Shown here one piece after another: positions 23,697 through 33,471 of a stretch of 44,691 bases of DNA. How positions within the stretch are numbered: the first letter of the stretch is position 1; every line of letters begins with the position of its first letter. The notes beneath the pieces were generated by a model, which ran no database searches, had not been told where the DNA came from, and saw only the letters and a program-made list of their open reading frames with translations. The position numbers were made by a program, and so were the translations under genes. Source of the stretch: Willaertia magna (Eukaryota; Heterolobosea; Eutetramitea; Acrasida; Naegleriidae); the NCBI GenBank assembly GCA_902984215.1, contig CADWAF010001919.1:1-44691 (forward strand), read 5' to 3'.

Positions 23697-24581
23697 TTAC
23701 AATCGTTTGACTTCCGTTAATTGATATAAATCATCTCTTCTATGATTAAATACAGGTAAACTATTTCTTGATTTTTCAATTAATTCTTTCCAATTATCAA
23801 TTTCAACAATTCCTAATTGACCTTCATAATTAAAATTTAAATCATAAGCCTCTTTTTCTTGACCTAAATCCAATAAAACTTCACCTAACGGAGAAATAAT
23901 CATTGAATGACCATAAGATTCCCTTTTCTCATTATGTCTACCTACTTGTGCAGGAGCAATAATAAAACATTGATTTTCAATAGCTCTTGCCATCAATAAA
24001 GTTTTCCAATGACCTAATTCACCAGTATATTTTGTAAAAGCAGCTGGAATTAAGATTGTATTAACATTATATATTTTTCTTAATAAAGTGTACATTTCAG
24101 GGAATCTTAAATCATAACAGATAGTTGAACCAATAATTAATTCTGAAAATATATTTCCATTATCTACAATTAATAATTCTTTACCAAATTCTGTATATTC
24201 AGATTCTTTAATTTTTAAATGTTCTGTTGTTAAATCAAATAAATGTACTTTACGATAAATATTTAATATTTCACCTTTATTATTAATTAAAACATTACTA
24301 TTATATATTTTGTCATTAACTTTTTCATGAAACCCACCATAACTTATTGCAATATTGTATTTCTTTGCTAATTGTTGATAAGATTGAAATAAATTTGAAT
24401 TTAAAGGTTGTGCATTACTTAAAGTTTCATTTATTGAGCTACCTAAGAATGCGAAAGCTTCTGGAAAACAAATAAATTTTACATTTTGTTCGGAAGCTTG
24501 TTTGATTAGTTTTTCACAAACCTTAAAGTTAAATTCAACATTATTTAAAGAACGTAATTGGGCTATTGCAATTTTTTTCAT
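23697..24581 (-). CDS. NIT1: Nit1-type carbon-nitrogen hydrolase (deaminated glutathione amidase)
   Basis: A single-exon protein of 294 residues of the nitrilase superfamily, length typical for the family. The catalytic triad is visible: Glu41 in FPEAF, Lys111 in YRKVHLFD and Cys155 in GSTICYDLRFPE. The YRKVHLFD and CYDLRFPE blocks and the LMARAIENQCFIIAPAQVG segment are those of the Nit1 branch, whose members hydrolyse deaminated glutathione, a metabolite-repair reaction in cytosol or mitochondria. No targeting peptide is obvious; the protein starts MKKIAIAQLRS. In animals Nit1 may be fused to Fhit; no such fusion is seen here. It is divergently arranged with the next gene, sharing a 68-base spacer. 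Omega-amidase (NIT2) is an alternative but less likely. Confidence 0.88.
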   Translation of the reverse strand: MKKIAIAQLRSLNNVEFNFKVCEKLIKQASEQNVKFICFPEAFAFLGSSINETLSNAQPLNSNLFQSYQQLAKKYNIAISYGGFHEKVNDKIYNSNVLINNKGEILNIYRKVHLFDLTTEHLKIKESEYTEFGKELLIVDNGNIFSELIIGSTICYDLRFPEMYTLLRKIYNVNTILIPAAFTKYTGELGHWKTLLMARAIENQCFIIAPAQVGRHNEKRESYGHSMIISPLGEVLLDLGQEKEAYDLNFNYEGQLGIVEIDNWKELIEKSRNSLPVFNHRRDDLYQLTEVKRL

Positions 24582-24649
24582 TTTTTTTATTTTTGGTTAC
24601 AAAATTTATACTTCACACGTCATGCCACAAACAAAAACAATTAAAAAAA
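24582..24649. promoter_or_regulatory. 68-base divergent promoter region
   Basis: This spacer lies between the divergent start codons of the Nit1 gene (minus) and the 173-residue gene (plus), so it must contain both promoters. It holds an ACGTCA element at 24617-24622, a core that in other eukaryotes can bind bZIP factors, and runs of A just before the plus-strand ATG. The bZIP idea is only a motif resemblance. Confidence 0.4.
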
Positions 24650-25171
24650 ATGATTTCAAATAAATCCCCACAAATGCTAATCGAACGCGATTTACTTGAT
24701 GAATTCTATTCATCAACTTACCGTAAAGTTTTCACCACAACTAAAAAACCATTGTACTATAGAAAAAAAGTTTGTTCCATCACTTTAACGATCCTTGAAG
24801 GACAAGCCTTTAAAAAAAAAGTTTCAAAATATGAAGCAAACTTCAACGGTGAGATGACTCAAAGCTTTACTATATCGGAATATTTACCACAAGATAGTTT
24901 AACACCAAGGTTTGGACAGCATATTGTACGTTTTACGAATATTTTAAATTTAGAATATGGCGCTCAAATAAAGTTATTGTTTTATAATGACCAAGAACAG
25001 GTTGGAAAGGTTTTGATTGATTTATTTGATAAAAATGTTATAAATGACAGCAATAAAGAGAAAGGTGAAGTTAGATTAGTGACAGATGTTTATGATTATG
25101 AAGATAATAGAGTTGGAAAGATTAGTGTTTATGTACAATATGAAAATTTATTTCAAAAATCAAAGAAATAA
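24650..25171 (+). CDS. Unknown 173-residue protein, possible C2-like fold
   Basis: The frame is open from 24566, but the ATG at 24650 follows a run of A like the other starts here and avoids overlap with the divergent Nit1 gene, so it is preferred. The protein starts MISNKSPQMLIERDLL and has 173 residues. It reads as alternating beta strands with charged loops (VCSITLTILEGQAF, IKLLFYNDQ, VGKVLIDLFD, VGKISVYVQYE), which resembles a C2-like or similar beta sandwich. The clustered Asp ligands of a calcium-binding C2 domain are not evident. No signal peptide or membrane segment is present. No family was recognised. Confidence 0.7.
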   Translation: MISNKSPQMLIERDLLDEFYSSTYRKVFTTTKKPLYYRKKVCSITLTILEGQAFKKKVSKYEANFNGEMTQSFTISEYLPQDSLTPRFGQHIVRFTNILNLEYGAQIKLLFYNDQEQVGKVLIDLFDKNVINDSNKEKGEVRLVTDVYDYEDNRVGKISVYVQYENLFQKSKK

Positions 25172-25388
25172 ATATTAAACTTATTATAATATTTTTCACG
25201 TATAATTATACATTTTAGTTTTTAATCCACCATTTAGTTTAATGTTTTAAAAAGAATAAAATTCAAATTTATGTTATTCTTTGTAAAATTTATTCGGGGT
25301 GAATTTAAAAATTAAAAAAAAATTGAACTGTTGAAGGCTTAATACAACCAACAACTTGTATCAACTTTTCATTCCGTCAAAAACCACG

Positions 25389-26579
25389 ATGAGTCAACTA
25401 GGAGAAGTCAATGCTAGATTAATTAAATCAGTTTATCGTTCGTTATTAAAAGTTTGCAAAACCTATGATGAATTTCCAATTTATAAAGTAACATTACCCA
25501 ATCCTTCTCATACTAAGAGTCCAACTTTAATGACTAGGTCTTGGACCAAAACATCTATCGGAAGTGATGTTTTATCAAAAGTATATCATGAAAATCAATC
25601 TTATATAGGATTATTCTATGCGAATTATGCATCTTTTGTAAATATTTGTAGGCAAGCCTTTAGAGACAAAGAAAACTCCAAAAACTTGGACGAAGCCTTT
25701 GAAGTAGCTTTCGGTTGTATGAGTGAATTAAACATACATCAAGAAGCTTTGAAAAAGCAAAATAAGGAGCATAACATTGGAAAGATTGAAAAGATTAATA
25801 ATATTATTAATCCTCCTTCCCAAGTGCCTGTTAAGAGAGAAATTTATTTTGATGAAGAAGCCGAAGAAGAGGAAGAAGAAAGAATACCATTTTCTAAATC
25901 CAAAGAAGTTTTAATTAATAAATCAGTAACGGAGGCAATGGAAGATATGAAAAACGATCAACACTTGATAAATATCGTGGAAAACAATTCCTACAATGAA
26001 GAACTATTAAACAATTCAGATATTCATTTAGTTTTAACAAATAGACCAAGAAAGAACCACTTACTTGTTGCTCATCCCTTATTAGCAGATACCCATTTTG
26101 AAAGAACAGTTGTTAGAATGGATGATAATATTGGCAGGCTTGGGTATATTATAGGAAAGCGATACAAAGAATCCGATAAAGAAGAAGAAGAAAGTGAAGA
26201 AAAACGAGCAGTTAAAGAGGCTGCACAAAGCGCTGAGGCTGCTGAAGATTTTCAAGCTTTTTACGATAAATTACTTAAAACCTTTAAGATATTTGATGAA
26301 CCTAGTAAGGACGATAAAAGATGGCGTTTAGCCAGTTGGGCTCCAGATCAATTAAAGAATGAATTAATTGATGGAAAATGGATCGTTGTTGAGGCGGATA
26401 TGGATAGTTTTTTACCTTTTGCTGAAGTTACCCCTTGTCATAAAGTTTGGGAATATGTTCTACAAAGATTAGGTGGAGAATTTAATGTTTGGAAAGATTT
26501 TTATACCAATGAACCACCTAAACAACAACAACAAAAGAAAGATAAGAGACAAGTTAGGGTTCATGTATTATTTGGATAA
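25389..26579 (+). CDS. UPF0301/AlgH-family protein with LYR-like N-terminus
   Basis: A protein of 396 residues using the ATG at 25389 (the frame is open slightly further upstream without a good start). The N-terminal part has SVYRSLLKVCKTYDEFP, close to the LYR-type motif found in small mitochondrial assembly factors. After an acidic linker (EEAEEEEEERIP), the C-terminal half carries the UPF0301/DUF179 pattern: LLVAHPLLADTHFERTVV, then GRLGYIIG, and WAPDQLKNELIDGKWIVVEAD. This family is called AlgH in bacteria and its biochemical role is not settled. The linker between the two halves of the family domain is enlarged with Glu/Lys-rich sequence. The gene is convergent with the F-box gene, with 106 bases between stops. 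Mitochondrial or plastid-type location is plausible but unproven. Confidence 0.75.
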   Translation: MSQLGEVNARLIKSVYRSLLKVCKTYDEFPIYKVTLPNPSHTKSPTLMTRSWTKTSIGSDVLSKVYHENQSYIGLFYANYASFVNICRQAFRDKENSKNLDEAFEVAFGCMSELNIHQEALKKQNKEHNIGKIEKINNIINPPSQVPVKREIYFDEEAEEEEEERIPFSKSKEVLINKSVTEAMEDMKNDQHLINIVENNSYNEELLNNSDIHLVLTNRPRKNHLLVAHPLLADTHFERTVVRMDDNIGRLGYIIGKRYKESDKEEEESEEKRAVKEAAQSAEAAEDFQAFYDKLLKTFKIFDEPSKDDKRWRLASWAPDQLKNELIDGKWIVVEADMDSFLPFAEVTPCHKVWEYVLQRLGGEFNVWKDFYTNEPPKQQQQKKDKRQVRVHVLFG

Positions 26580-26685
26580 GTGTATTATTGTTGGTACTTG
26601 TAAAGACTTACTAGTCTGTTTTTTGTAATTATTATTTATTTGTAATTTTGTAATTATTTTATATTATTTAAATTGTAAATTATTT

Positions 26686-29022
26686 TTAATGTAAAATTTG
26701 TTTAACTTTTTTAGGTTTACACCAATCATAATAATAACTTAATGTATCAGTTGTATTTAAATATTTATGAATAGAATTAACAAATACTAAATCTTTACAA
26801 TCCTTTAAAACTGAAGATAAATAAACATCCTCTGTACTTCCAGTTAAATCTAATAATTGTAAATTACAAAAAGAATTATAAATTTCCTTCTTTCTCTTAT
26901 TAATTACTTCATTTGAAAATAAACCATCTCTCCAACGAATATATAATTCTCTTAAAGAAGGAATAACTTTAATAATTTTAAAAACGTGATCAATTTCTTT
27001 TAATTTTGAATTTTCACTAATATTTAAAGAACGTAATCTATAAAGAGGTGATAAATCAGGTAAAAATAAAGAATGACAACAATTAATATCTAATCTTTCA
27101 ATTTCTTTACAATTAATACAAATATTATTCATAATTTCATCATTGATTAATGTTCCACTTAATAATAAAACTTTTAATGTATTACAAACTATTTTTGGAT
27201 TTTTAATTAATGAACACATCTTTAAATTTAAATAATTTAAACATTTCATAAATGGAATTAATTCTGAAATTCTATCATCTGTCAATTGTTTATCATATGA
27301 TAAATCTAAATGTTTAATATTTGTTAATAATGAACCAGTTAAATATGAATTACCATTTGTTAATAAAGATAAATTAATCTCTTCTAAATTAAATAACTGT
27401 AACATTGAAAACCCATTCCCAACGTCAGATTCACTTATCTGCAAACTTTTCAAATTTGGACATTTGATTTTCAAATTAAATAATTCTTTATTTGCAGATA
27501 AATTTAAATATTCCAATTCATCAGAAGAAATTAATAAATCATCACTTTCATCATCTTTATTATTTAAATTATTATTTATTGTATTATTGTGATTAAAATG
27601 ATTTATACTTTTTTGTACAGAAATAACCTCAAAACGTTTTAAATTTGATTGAAAAGTTTTCCATATTAATTTAATTGGAATATTTGTATTATTATTTTTA
27701 ATTGATAAATATTTTAAATTTGTAAATATTTTACTTAAATGTAATAAATCGCTATCACTAAAATTAGAATTTTCAATAATTAAACATTCTATATTACTAT
27801 TTTCTTTATAATATGGTATTCCATTATTTTCTTAGTTTTTACAAAAAATTACAATGGAAAATTATTATATACAATAAAAAATCAATAAATATAACATACC
27901 TAAAATTGGAAATTTAGAAAATATTCTTAAATATTTTAATTTTTTACAACCACTTTTATTTCCAATAAATTTAAAAAAATCGTAAATATCTTCATTTTCA
28001 GAAATTAAATTAACTTTCATTAAAGAAAGTGCTTTTAAATTTTCAATTAATTTTAAACAATTTAATTCAAATTTAATTTTACAATTATCTGAATTTATCA
28101 TATTAATTTCGATTTCCTTTAATGGACAATTTATATTTTCATTACAAAAAGTAAATTTCTTAATTCCATTACATTCAATTAATTTTAATTTTTTTAAAGC
28201 GATACAATTTTTTAATAAAAAAATTAAATTCTTTTCTGAAATATTTGTTTTATATAATTCTAAACAATTTAACATTTCATTCTTAAAATTTTGTAATAAT
28301 TTTAATGATTTTTCATTTTGAAATAATTGAAATGAAAAATCATTAAATTTATCTAAAATTGCAATTAATTTTAAATCTTTCATCTTTTCTTCTTCTTCTT
28401 TTACTAAACTATCATTCTTATTATTAGATGAATTATTATTAGTCTTTTCATTATTAGAACTAGTGCTACCGAAAAGACGTTGAAAAAAGTTTCTTTTCTT
28501 TTTGTTATTTTCTAAAATGGAAGTGTCATCTATTATGGTTGTTGTTGTTTTGTTATTTTCTTGTTGTTCAGTGGTGTTATTATTATTTTGTAAAGTATAA
28601 TTATTTAATACTTTTACGATAATTCCATGATATAAAGAACAATCTGAAATTATAATTTTATTTAAATTATTATTAATTTTTAATAATTCAATTAAATTAT
28701 CAAATGTAAATAAAAAATCAAATCCAGAAAATATAATTTTTTGTAAATTATAAAAATCTTTTAAAGATTCAATCATTAATTCACTTTCTCTATTATAAAA
28801 TTTAAATTTCTTAACTTTATTATTTAATAATTGATCTTTTTTCCATTCTTTAAAATTATTTTTAATCATTTCAATATCATGAATAGATTCATTTACAATT
28901 CTTTTCCATTCACTATTTACTAAAATTATATTTGAAAGTAAATATTTAAAGTTTAAATATTTAAATATTTCAAAGAGTACACCTCCATGTAATTTGCCTA
29001 AAAGTTTTTTATTTTCAGTCAT
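26686..29022 (-). CDS. F-box / leucine-rich repeat protein (two exons)
   Basis: Exons 29022-27900 and 27830-26686 join in frame across a 69-base GT-AG intron, giving 755 residues. An F-box lies near the N-terminus (LHGGVLFEIFKYLNFKYLL followed by LVNSEWKRIVN), which in this family binds Skp1 in an SCF ubiquitin ligase. The rest is a series of irregular leucine-rich repeats (LKYLSIKNN, LEYLNLSAN, LKSLQISES, IKHLDLSYD, LNYLNLKMC), expected to bind substrates. An Asn/Glu/Thr-rich low-complexity insert occurs around residues 150-220, and an Asn/Asp-rich one in the second exon. The second exon continues well upstream of its first potential start, which supports the splice. The substrate is unknown. 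The gene is divergent from the copine gene. Confidence 0.8.
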
Positions 29023-29417
29023 TTTGTTAATGTCAATGGATGTTTGATCTTGTTGGGTGAAAGATGAAGTTTAGCTATTTTTTTTAATGAAATTTTTGGT
29101 AACAAAAACTGAACTGTTTGACACAACAACTTCTTAGGGTTTCAATAAGCAGAGTTTTCAGCCCGTGTATATGCAACAAGAAGAAGTTAATAATTACAAT
29201 ACAGCAAAGCTTGGGGAATTATTGGTTGTGTATTAATAATTGTAAATGCTACCATAAAAATTATTAATTAGATTCCCATTAGAAACGTATAAAATGGAAA
29301 CCGGTTCCAAGTTAAGTTCATAGCCTTAAACTTCTAATCCCCAAAAATATCATTAAGAAAATTAAAAAAAAATTGTTTAAAAAATTCATTAAAACAAACA
29401 GTAAACAATAACAATTA
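29023..29417. promoter_or_regulatory. Divergent intergenic region between F-box and copine genes
   Basis: The spacer holds the promoters of the F-box/LRR gene (minus) and the copine gene (plus). It contains two short open frames on the plus strand: 29171-29236 (21 codons, MQQEEVNNYNTAKLGELLVVY) and a nine-codon one from ATG at 29294. If transcribed in the copine leader they would act as upstream ORFs; this cannot be told from sequence. The segment TGAACTGTTTGACACAACAA near 29111 resembles TGAACTGTTGAAGG near 25326, upstream of the UPF0301 gene, a possible shared promoter motif. Confidence 0.4.
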
Positions 29418-31526
29418 ATGCTTTCATCTTTTTTTGGAGGAAATTCTTCAAGTAGTAGCGGTGGTAACAGTAGTCAATCATCATCTTCTCAACAACCACT
29501 ACAAATAGATCCATTAGATGCAAGTACAAAAGTAGAATTAACAATTTCATGTAATAGTTTACCTAATCTTGATTATTTATCAAAAAGTGATCCACAAGTA
29601 ATTCTTTACATTAAAGATAATATTAAACAAATTAATAATTTAAGTTCTAGTATGTACATGAATGCTAATTGGATTGAATATGGTAGAACTGAAGTAGTTT
29701 GGGATAATTTAAATCCGAAATTTGTTAAATCTTTTATTTTAGATTATCGTTTTGAAACAAATCAATTCTTAAAGTTTGTTGTTGTAGATATTGATAATGA
29801 AAAATCAAAGAATGTAAATGATCAAGATTTAATTGGTGAAATGCAATGTACTTTAGCTGAAATTGTTGGTTCTAAAGGTGGAAGGATTATGAAACCACTT
29901 ATTCATCCACATCATCTTAATAGAGGATATATCAGTGTAAGAAGTGAAGAAGTTCAAGGTGTAAATGATGTAGTTTCTTTAAAGTTAAGTGCTACTTCTC
30001 TTGACAAGAAAGATTGGTTTGGTAAATCAGATCCTTTTGTTGTCATTTCTAGAGCTCCTTTAGAAGATACAGATTTTCAACCAGTGTATAAATCTGAATA
30101 TTATAAAAATACATTGAATGCTAGTTGGAAACCTTTTCAGATACAAGTACAGAAATTAAATAATGGTGATTATGAAAGACCTTTAAGGATTGAGGTGTTT
30201 GATTGGAATCGTAGTGGAGCCCATGAGTTAATTGGTTATGTAGCTATTTCATTGAGACAGTTATTGGATGGTGGAAATAATAAGAAGTATGATTTAATTA
30301 ATCCTGAATTACAGAAGAAGAATAAGAAGTATAAAAATAGTGGAATATTATCTGTTGACTATGTTGGAGTACAAAAAGTTAATTCTTTCTTAGATTACGT
30401 GAGAGGAGGATATGATATTAGTTTAGTTGTTGCTATTGATTTTACTGCTAGTAATGGTGATCCAACACAACCTTCTTCTCTACATTTTAGATCTCAAAAT
30501 CAATTAAATGATTATCAAAAAGCTATTTTAGGAGTTGGTGAGATATTAAATTATTATGATAAAGATAAACAATATCCAGTTTATGGGTTTGGTGCAAAGA
30601 TACCAACTAATAACTATCAAGTGTCACATTGTTTCCCTGCAAATTTCAATTGGAATAATCCTGAAGTACAGGGTGTTAATGGTATTTTAGATGCTTATAA
30701 TTTTGCATTATCTAAGTGTGTATTATATGGACCAACTAATTTTGCTGGTATTATTAATACAGCTGCATCTTTTGCACAAAGAGATGCTGAAACAACATAT
30801 TATATTTTATTAATTTTAACTGATGGTGAAATTTGTGACATGGAGAATACAATATCAGAAATTGTTAGAGCAAGTACATTACCTTTATCAATTATTATTG
30901 TTGGAATAGGAAATGCTGATTTTGGTAAAATGGATGTTTTAGATGCTGATGATAATCCATTAGTTAGTAGAGGTGTAAAAATGTCTAGAGATATTGTTCA
31001 ATTCGTTCCTTTTAATAACTATAAGAATGCACATCCTTCTTTATTAGCAAAAGAAGTATTGGCAGAGGTGCCGACTCAATTCCTCAGTTATATGCAACAA
31101 CACAATATTAAACCTAAGCCACCAATTGAAGTACAATCGTTTTATGGTGGTTTACAACAATCCCAAATGGATCAACCAACTAATGCTTTCACTTTTAATG
31201 GTGGAAATAATGCACGTTCTGCATCTATTAGTAATATTAATGTTTCCTTAGTGAATCAACAACAAGCACCAACAACAATGAATGCTACTACTTCTGTTCC
31301 ATTACAAGACCCAACCACTCCTAGTCCTCAATACAATCCTAATGCTACTTCTGTGATGTATAACCAAGTCCCACCTCAACAATATAATAATCAATATAAT
31401 CCACAAATGCAAGTTCCGCCTCAACAGTATAATAATCAACCAATGTACAATCCTCAAATGATGTCATCTACAAATAATCAAGGACAGTATAATTACAACA
31501 ATGGATTTCCAAATTATAAAATATAA
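29418..31526 (+). CDS. Copine (two C2 domains plus von Willebrand A domain)
   Basis: A single-exon protein of 702 residues. After a Ser/Gly-rich start come C2A (about 38-180; SKSDPQVILYI, DIDNE) and C2B (about 185-320; KKDWFGKSDPFVVIS, VFDWNRSG), each with several calcium-ligand Asp residues, although C2B has Asn where a further acidic ligand is common. A copine-type von Willebrand A domain follows (about 328-560), with the MIDAS motif DFTASN (Asp341, Thr343, Ser345) and the copine block VYGFGAKIP. Copines bind phospholipid membranes in response to calcium and recruit target proteins through the A domain. The last 130 residues are Gln, Asn and Pro rich, with repeated QVPPQQYNNQ units, unlike typical copines. 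The protein is cytosolic, with no signal peptide. Confidence 0.93.
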   Translation: MLSSFFGGNSSSSSGGNSSQSSSSQQPLQIDPLDASTKVELTISCNSLPNLDYLSKSDPQVILYIKDNIKQINNLSSSMYMNANWIEYGRTEVVWDNLNPKFVKSFILDYRFETNQFLKFVVVDIDNEKSKNVNDQDLIGEMQCTLAEIVGSKGGRIMKPLIHPHHLNRGYISVRSEEVQGVNDVVSLKLSATSLDKKDWFGKSDPFVVISRAPLEDTDFQPVYKSEYYKNTLNASWKPFQIQVQKLNNGDYERPLRIEVFDWNRSGAHELIGYVAISLRQLLDGGNNKKYDLINPELQKKNKKYKNSGILSVDYVGVQKVNSFLDYVRGGYDISLVVAIDFTASNGDPTQPSSLHFRSQNQLNDYQKAILGVGEILNYYDKDKQYPVYGFGAKIPTNNYQVSHCFPANFNWNNPEVQGVNGILDAYNFALSKCVLYGPTNFAGIINTAASFAQRDAETTYYILLILTDGEICDMENTISEIVRASTLPLSIIIVGIGNADFGKMDVLDADDNPLVSRGVKMSRDIVQFVPFNNYKNAHPSLLAKEVLAEVPTQFLSYMQQHNIKPKPPIEVQSFYGGLQQSQMDQPTNAFTFNGGNNARSASISNINVSLVNQQQAPTTMNATTSVPLQDPTTPSPQYNPNATSVMYNQVPPQQYNNQYNPQMQVPPQQYNNQPMYNPQMMSSTNNQGQYNYNNGFPNYKI

Positions 31527-31783
31527 CATTTAACAAAATTGTAAATAAAACATTTAATTTTATAAATCAAACGAAACACGTGGTCTCAAATTAAGTCTCT
31601 TCAAAACAAAGCAAATAACATCAGCTATTTGTCATAATAGTCACCAAAGGTGTTGTATTACTTTGTGAGAAAGACCAAAAACAATTCCAAATAGTCAATT
31701 CATCGAAACTGCAAAATAGTTCAAAAAAGTGACATCAGCCACATCACGTTACAACAAATTATAATCAAAAAAAAAAGAAAAAA

Positions 31784-33298
31784 ATGAAAAGTCGATCAAC
31801 GACAAGCATTGTGCTTCTCCTTGCTTGTTTTTTAGCTTTTGCTCTTCTCCTATGTAATTGTCAAGAAGAATCAACAACAACAACAATACCAATCACAGAT
31901 GATCTTGCAACTACAGCATCTTCCATTAAAAATGTAAATAATGAAGTAAATCAACCAAATGAATTTGATGAAGAAGAAAAAACTACAGTTACTGCTCACT
32001 TGGAAGATTATTCAGACACATTAGCAAATACAAGTTCAGGTAATACTACATCTTCCGAAAATGATAAACCTTCTTCATCAGGATCTGGCGGGAAAAAACG
32101 TAAAGTAGCTACAAAAAAAACAGTACAAATTCAAGTACCAAGCTCTTTTGAAAAGTTTCGTTTAAAGCCTAAAGTTATTGGTGAAAAACAAAATATTAAA
32201 TTCTATAATGCACAAAATACTACTTTTTATCAAAGAAAATTGAAAAATCCAATTTTAACATTATGGATATTAATTGTTGGTAGAAATGTTAAGGGACAAT
32301 CTTATTATACTTATTCTGCAAAACGTTTCTTTGAAACTGCTTGGAAAAGAAATATTCAAGTTGAGTTAAAGGAAATTCAAAAGTTTGATTTAATTGTTTC
32401 ACAAGAAGGTTTAGGTCAAATTATTTATGATGGCAAACCAATTGAATCATTACCTGATGCAGTTTTACCTAGATTAGGTGCACATATTGATTATTGGGGA
32501 TTAGCTGTCATTCGTCAATTTGAAAAGATGGATGTTCTTGTATTAAATGGTATTGATTCATTAGAAATGACAAGAGATAAATTACAAACATTACAACAAT
32601 TAGCAAAAGAACAAATACCAATACCTAAAACTATTTTAGCTCGTTTCCCAATTGATACTGAAATCCTTAAAAAGAATTTTGAATTCCCAATTATCTTAAA
32701 GAAATCTTCTGGATCACAAGGTAAAGGTGTTATTTTAATTCAAAATGAAGAACAAATTAAAGGATTAGGTGATATGTTAGATGTTTCTAAATCTATGATC
32801 TTCCAAGAATACATTAGTGCAAGTAAAGGTAGAGATATTCGTGTTATTGTTGTTGGAGGTAGAGCTGTAGGTGCAATGATGAGAATTGCAAAGACTGGAT
32901 TTAAATCTAATTTCCATCAAGGTGGTTGGGTTAAACCTGTACGTTTATCTCGTTCTTTAGAATGGTTAGCAATTACTGCTGCACAACAAGTTGAATTAGA
33001 TTTTGCTGGTGTTGATATTTTAATTGATAATGATACTTATAAGATTTGTGAGATTAATAGTTCTCCAGGTTTTGAAGGCTTTGAAATGGCAACTGGTGTT
33101 GGTGTTCCAGAAGAGGTTTTAGATTATGTTAAATTGAGAACAAGCGTTTGGAGAAAGATTGCCTCACAAAAGAATAGAGATAAGTTAAAGAAGAATCCTA
33201 TTCTTATTCCTGTACAAGCAGAACATGTTGTTGCAGCAAAACCTGCAAATGATGTTAAAGTAGATGTAGATTTAAATGGTAATCAAGTTCAAAATTAA
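31784..33298 (+). CDS. RimK-like ATP-grasp ligase with a secretory signal
   Basis: A single-exon protein of 504 residues. Residues about 155-450 are a RimK-family ATP-grasp enzyme: PRLGAHIDYWGLAVIRQFE, ILKKSSGSQGKGV (304-316, ATP binding), QEYISASKGRDIRV, KSNFHQGG (374-381), DFAGVDIL (406-413) and ICEINSSPGFEGFE (Glu423 and Asn425 likely metal ligands). Family members add glutamate to carboxylate acceptors: ribosomal protein S6 in bacteria, N-acetylaspartylglutamate or beta-citrylglutamate in animals. The N-terminus is unusual: a strong signal-like segment (SIVLLLACFLAFALLLCNC), then a Ser/Thr-rich linker to about residue 100 and a basic patch GGKKRKVATKK. The sequence is strikingly close to bacterial RimK, so transfer from bacteria is possible. 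The location in the secretory pathway is predicted, and the acceptor is unknown. Confidence 0.85.
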   Translation: MKSRSTTSIVLLLACFLAFALLLCNCQEESTTTTIPITDDLATTASSIKNVNNEVNQPNEFDEEEKTTVTAHLEDYSDTLANTSSGNTTSSENDKPSSSGSGGKKRKVATKKTVQIQVPSSFEKFRLKPKVIGEKQNIKFYNAQNTTFYQRKLKNPILTLWILIVGRNVKGQSYYTYSAKRFFETAWKRNIQVELKEIQKFDLIVSQEGLGQIIYDGKPIESLPDAVLPRLGAHIDYWGLAVIRQFEKMDVLVLNGIDSLEMTRDKLQTLQQLAKEQIPIPKTILARFPIDTEILKKNFEFPIILKKSSGSQGKGVILIQNEEQIKGLGDMLDVSKSMIFQEYISASKGRDIRVIVVGGRAVGAMMRIAKTGFKSNFHQGGWVKPVRLSRSLEWLAITAAQQVELDFAGVDILIDNDTYKICEINSSPGFEGFEMATGVGVPEEVLDYVKLRTSVWRKIASQKNRDKLKKNPILIPVQAEHVVAAKPANDVKVDVDLNGNQVQN

Positions 33299-33471
33299 TT
33301 AATGGTCACAAGTGTGATTTTTTTAAAATAATAAACTTTTTATTGTAAATATTATTGATCTTTTTTCACAAATATAGCACAAATAACATAGCTTCCAACT
33401 GTGCAATTATAACCACAACAAACTCCTGAAAACAAACCATTCAAAGGGAGATAAGTTCTATTTAACACAAA

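Noticed and set aside
24566..24649. Longer start for the 173-residue protein, giving a hydrophobic N-terminus like a signal peptide
   Set aside because: This start overlaps the first codons of the divergent Nit1 gene, and the ATG at 24650 has the A-rich context shared by other starts here.
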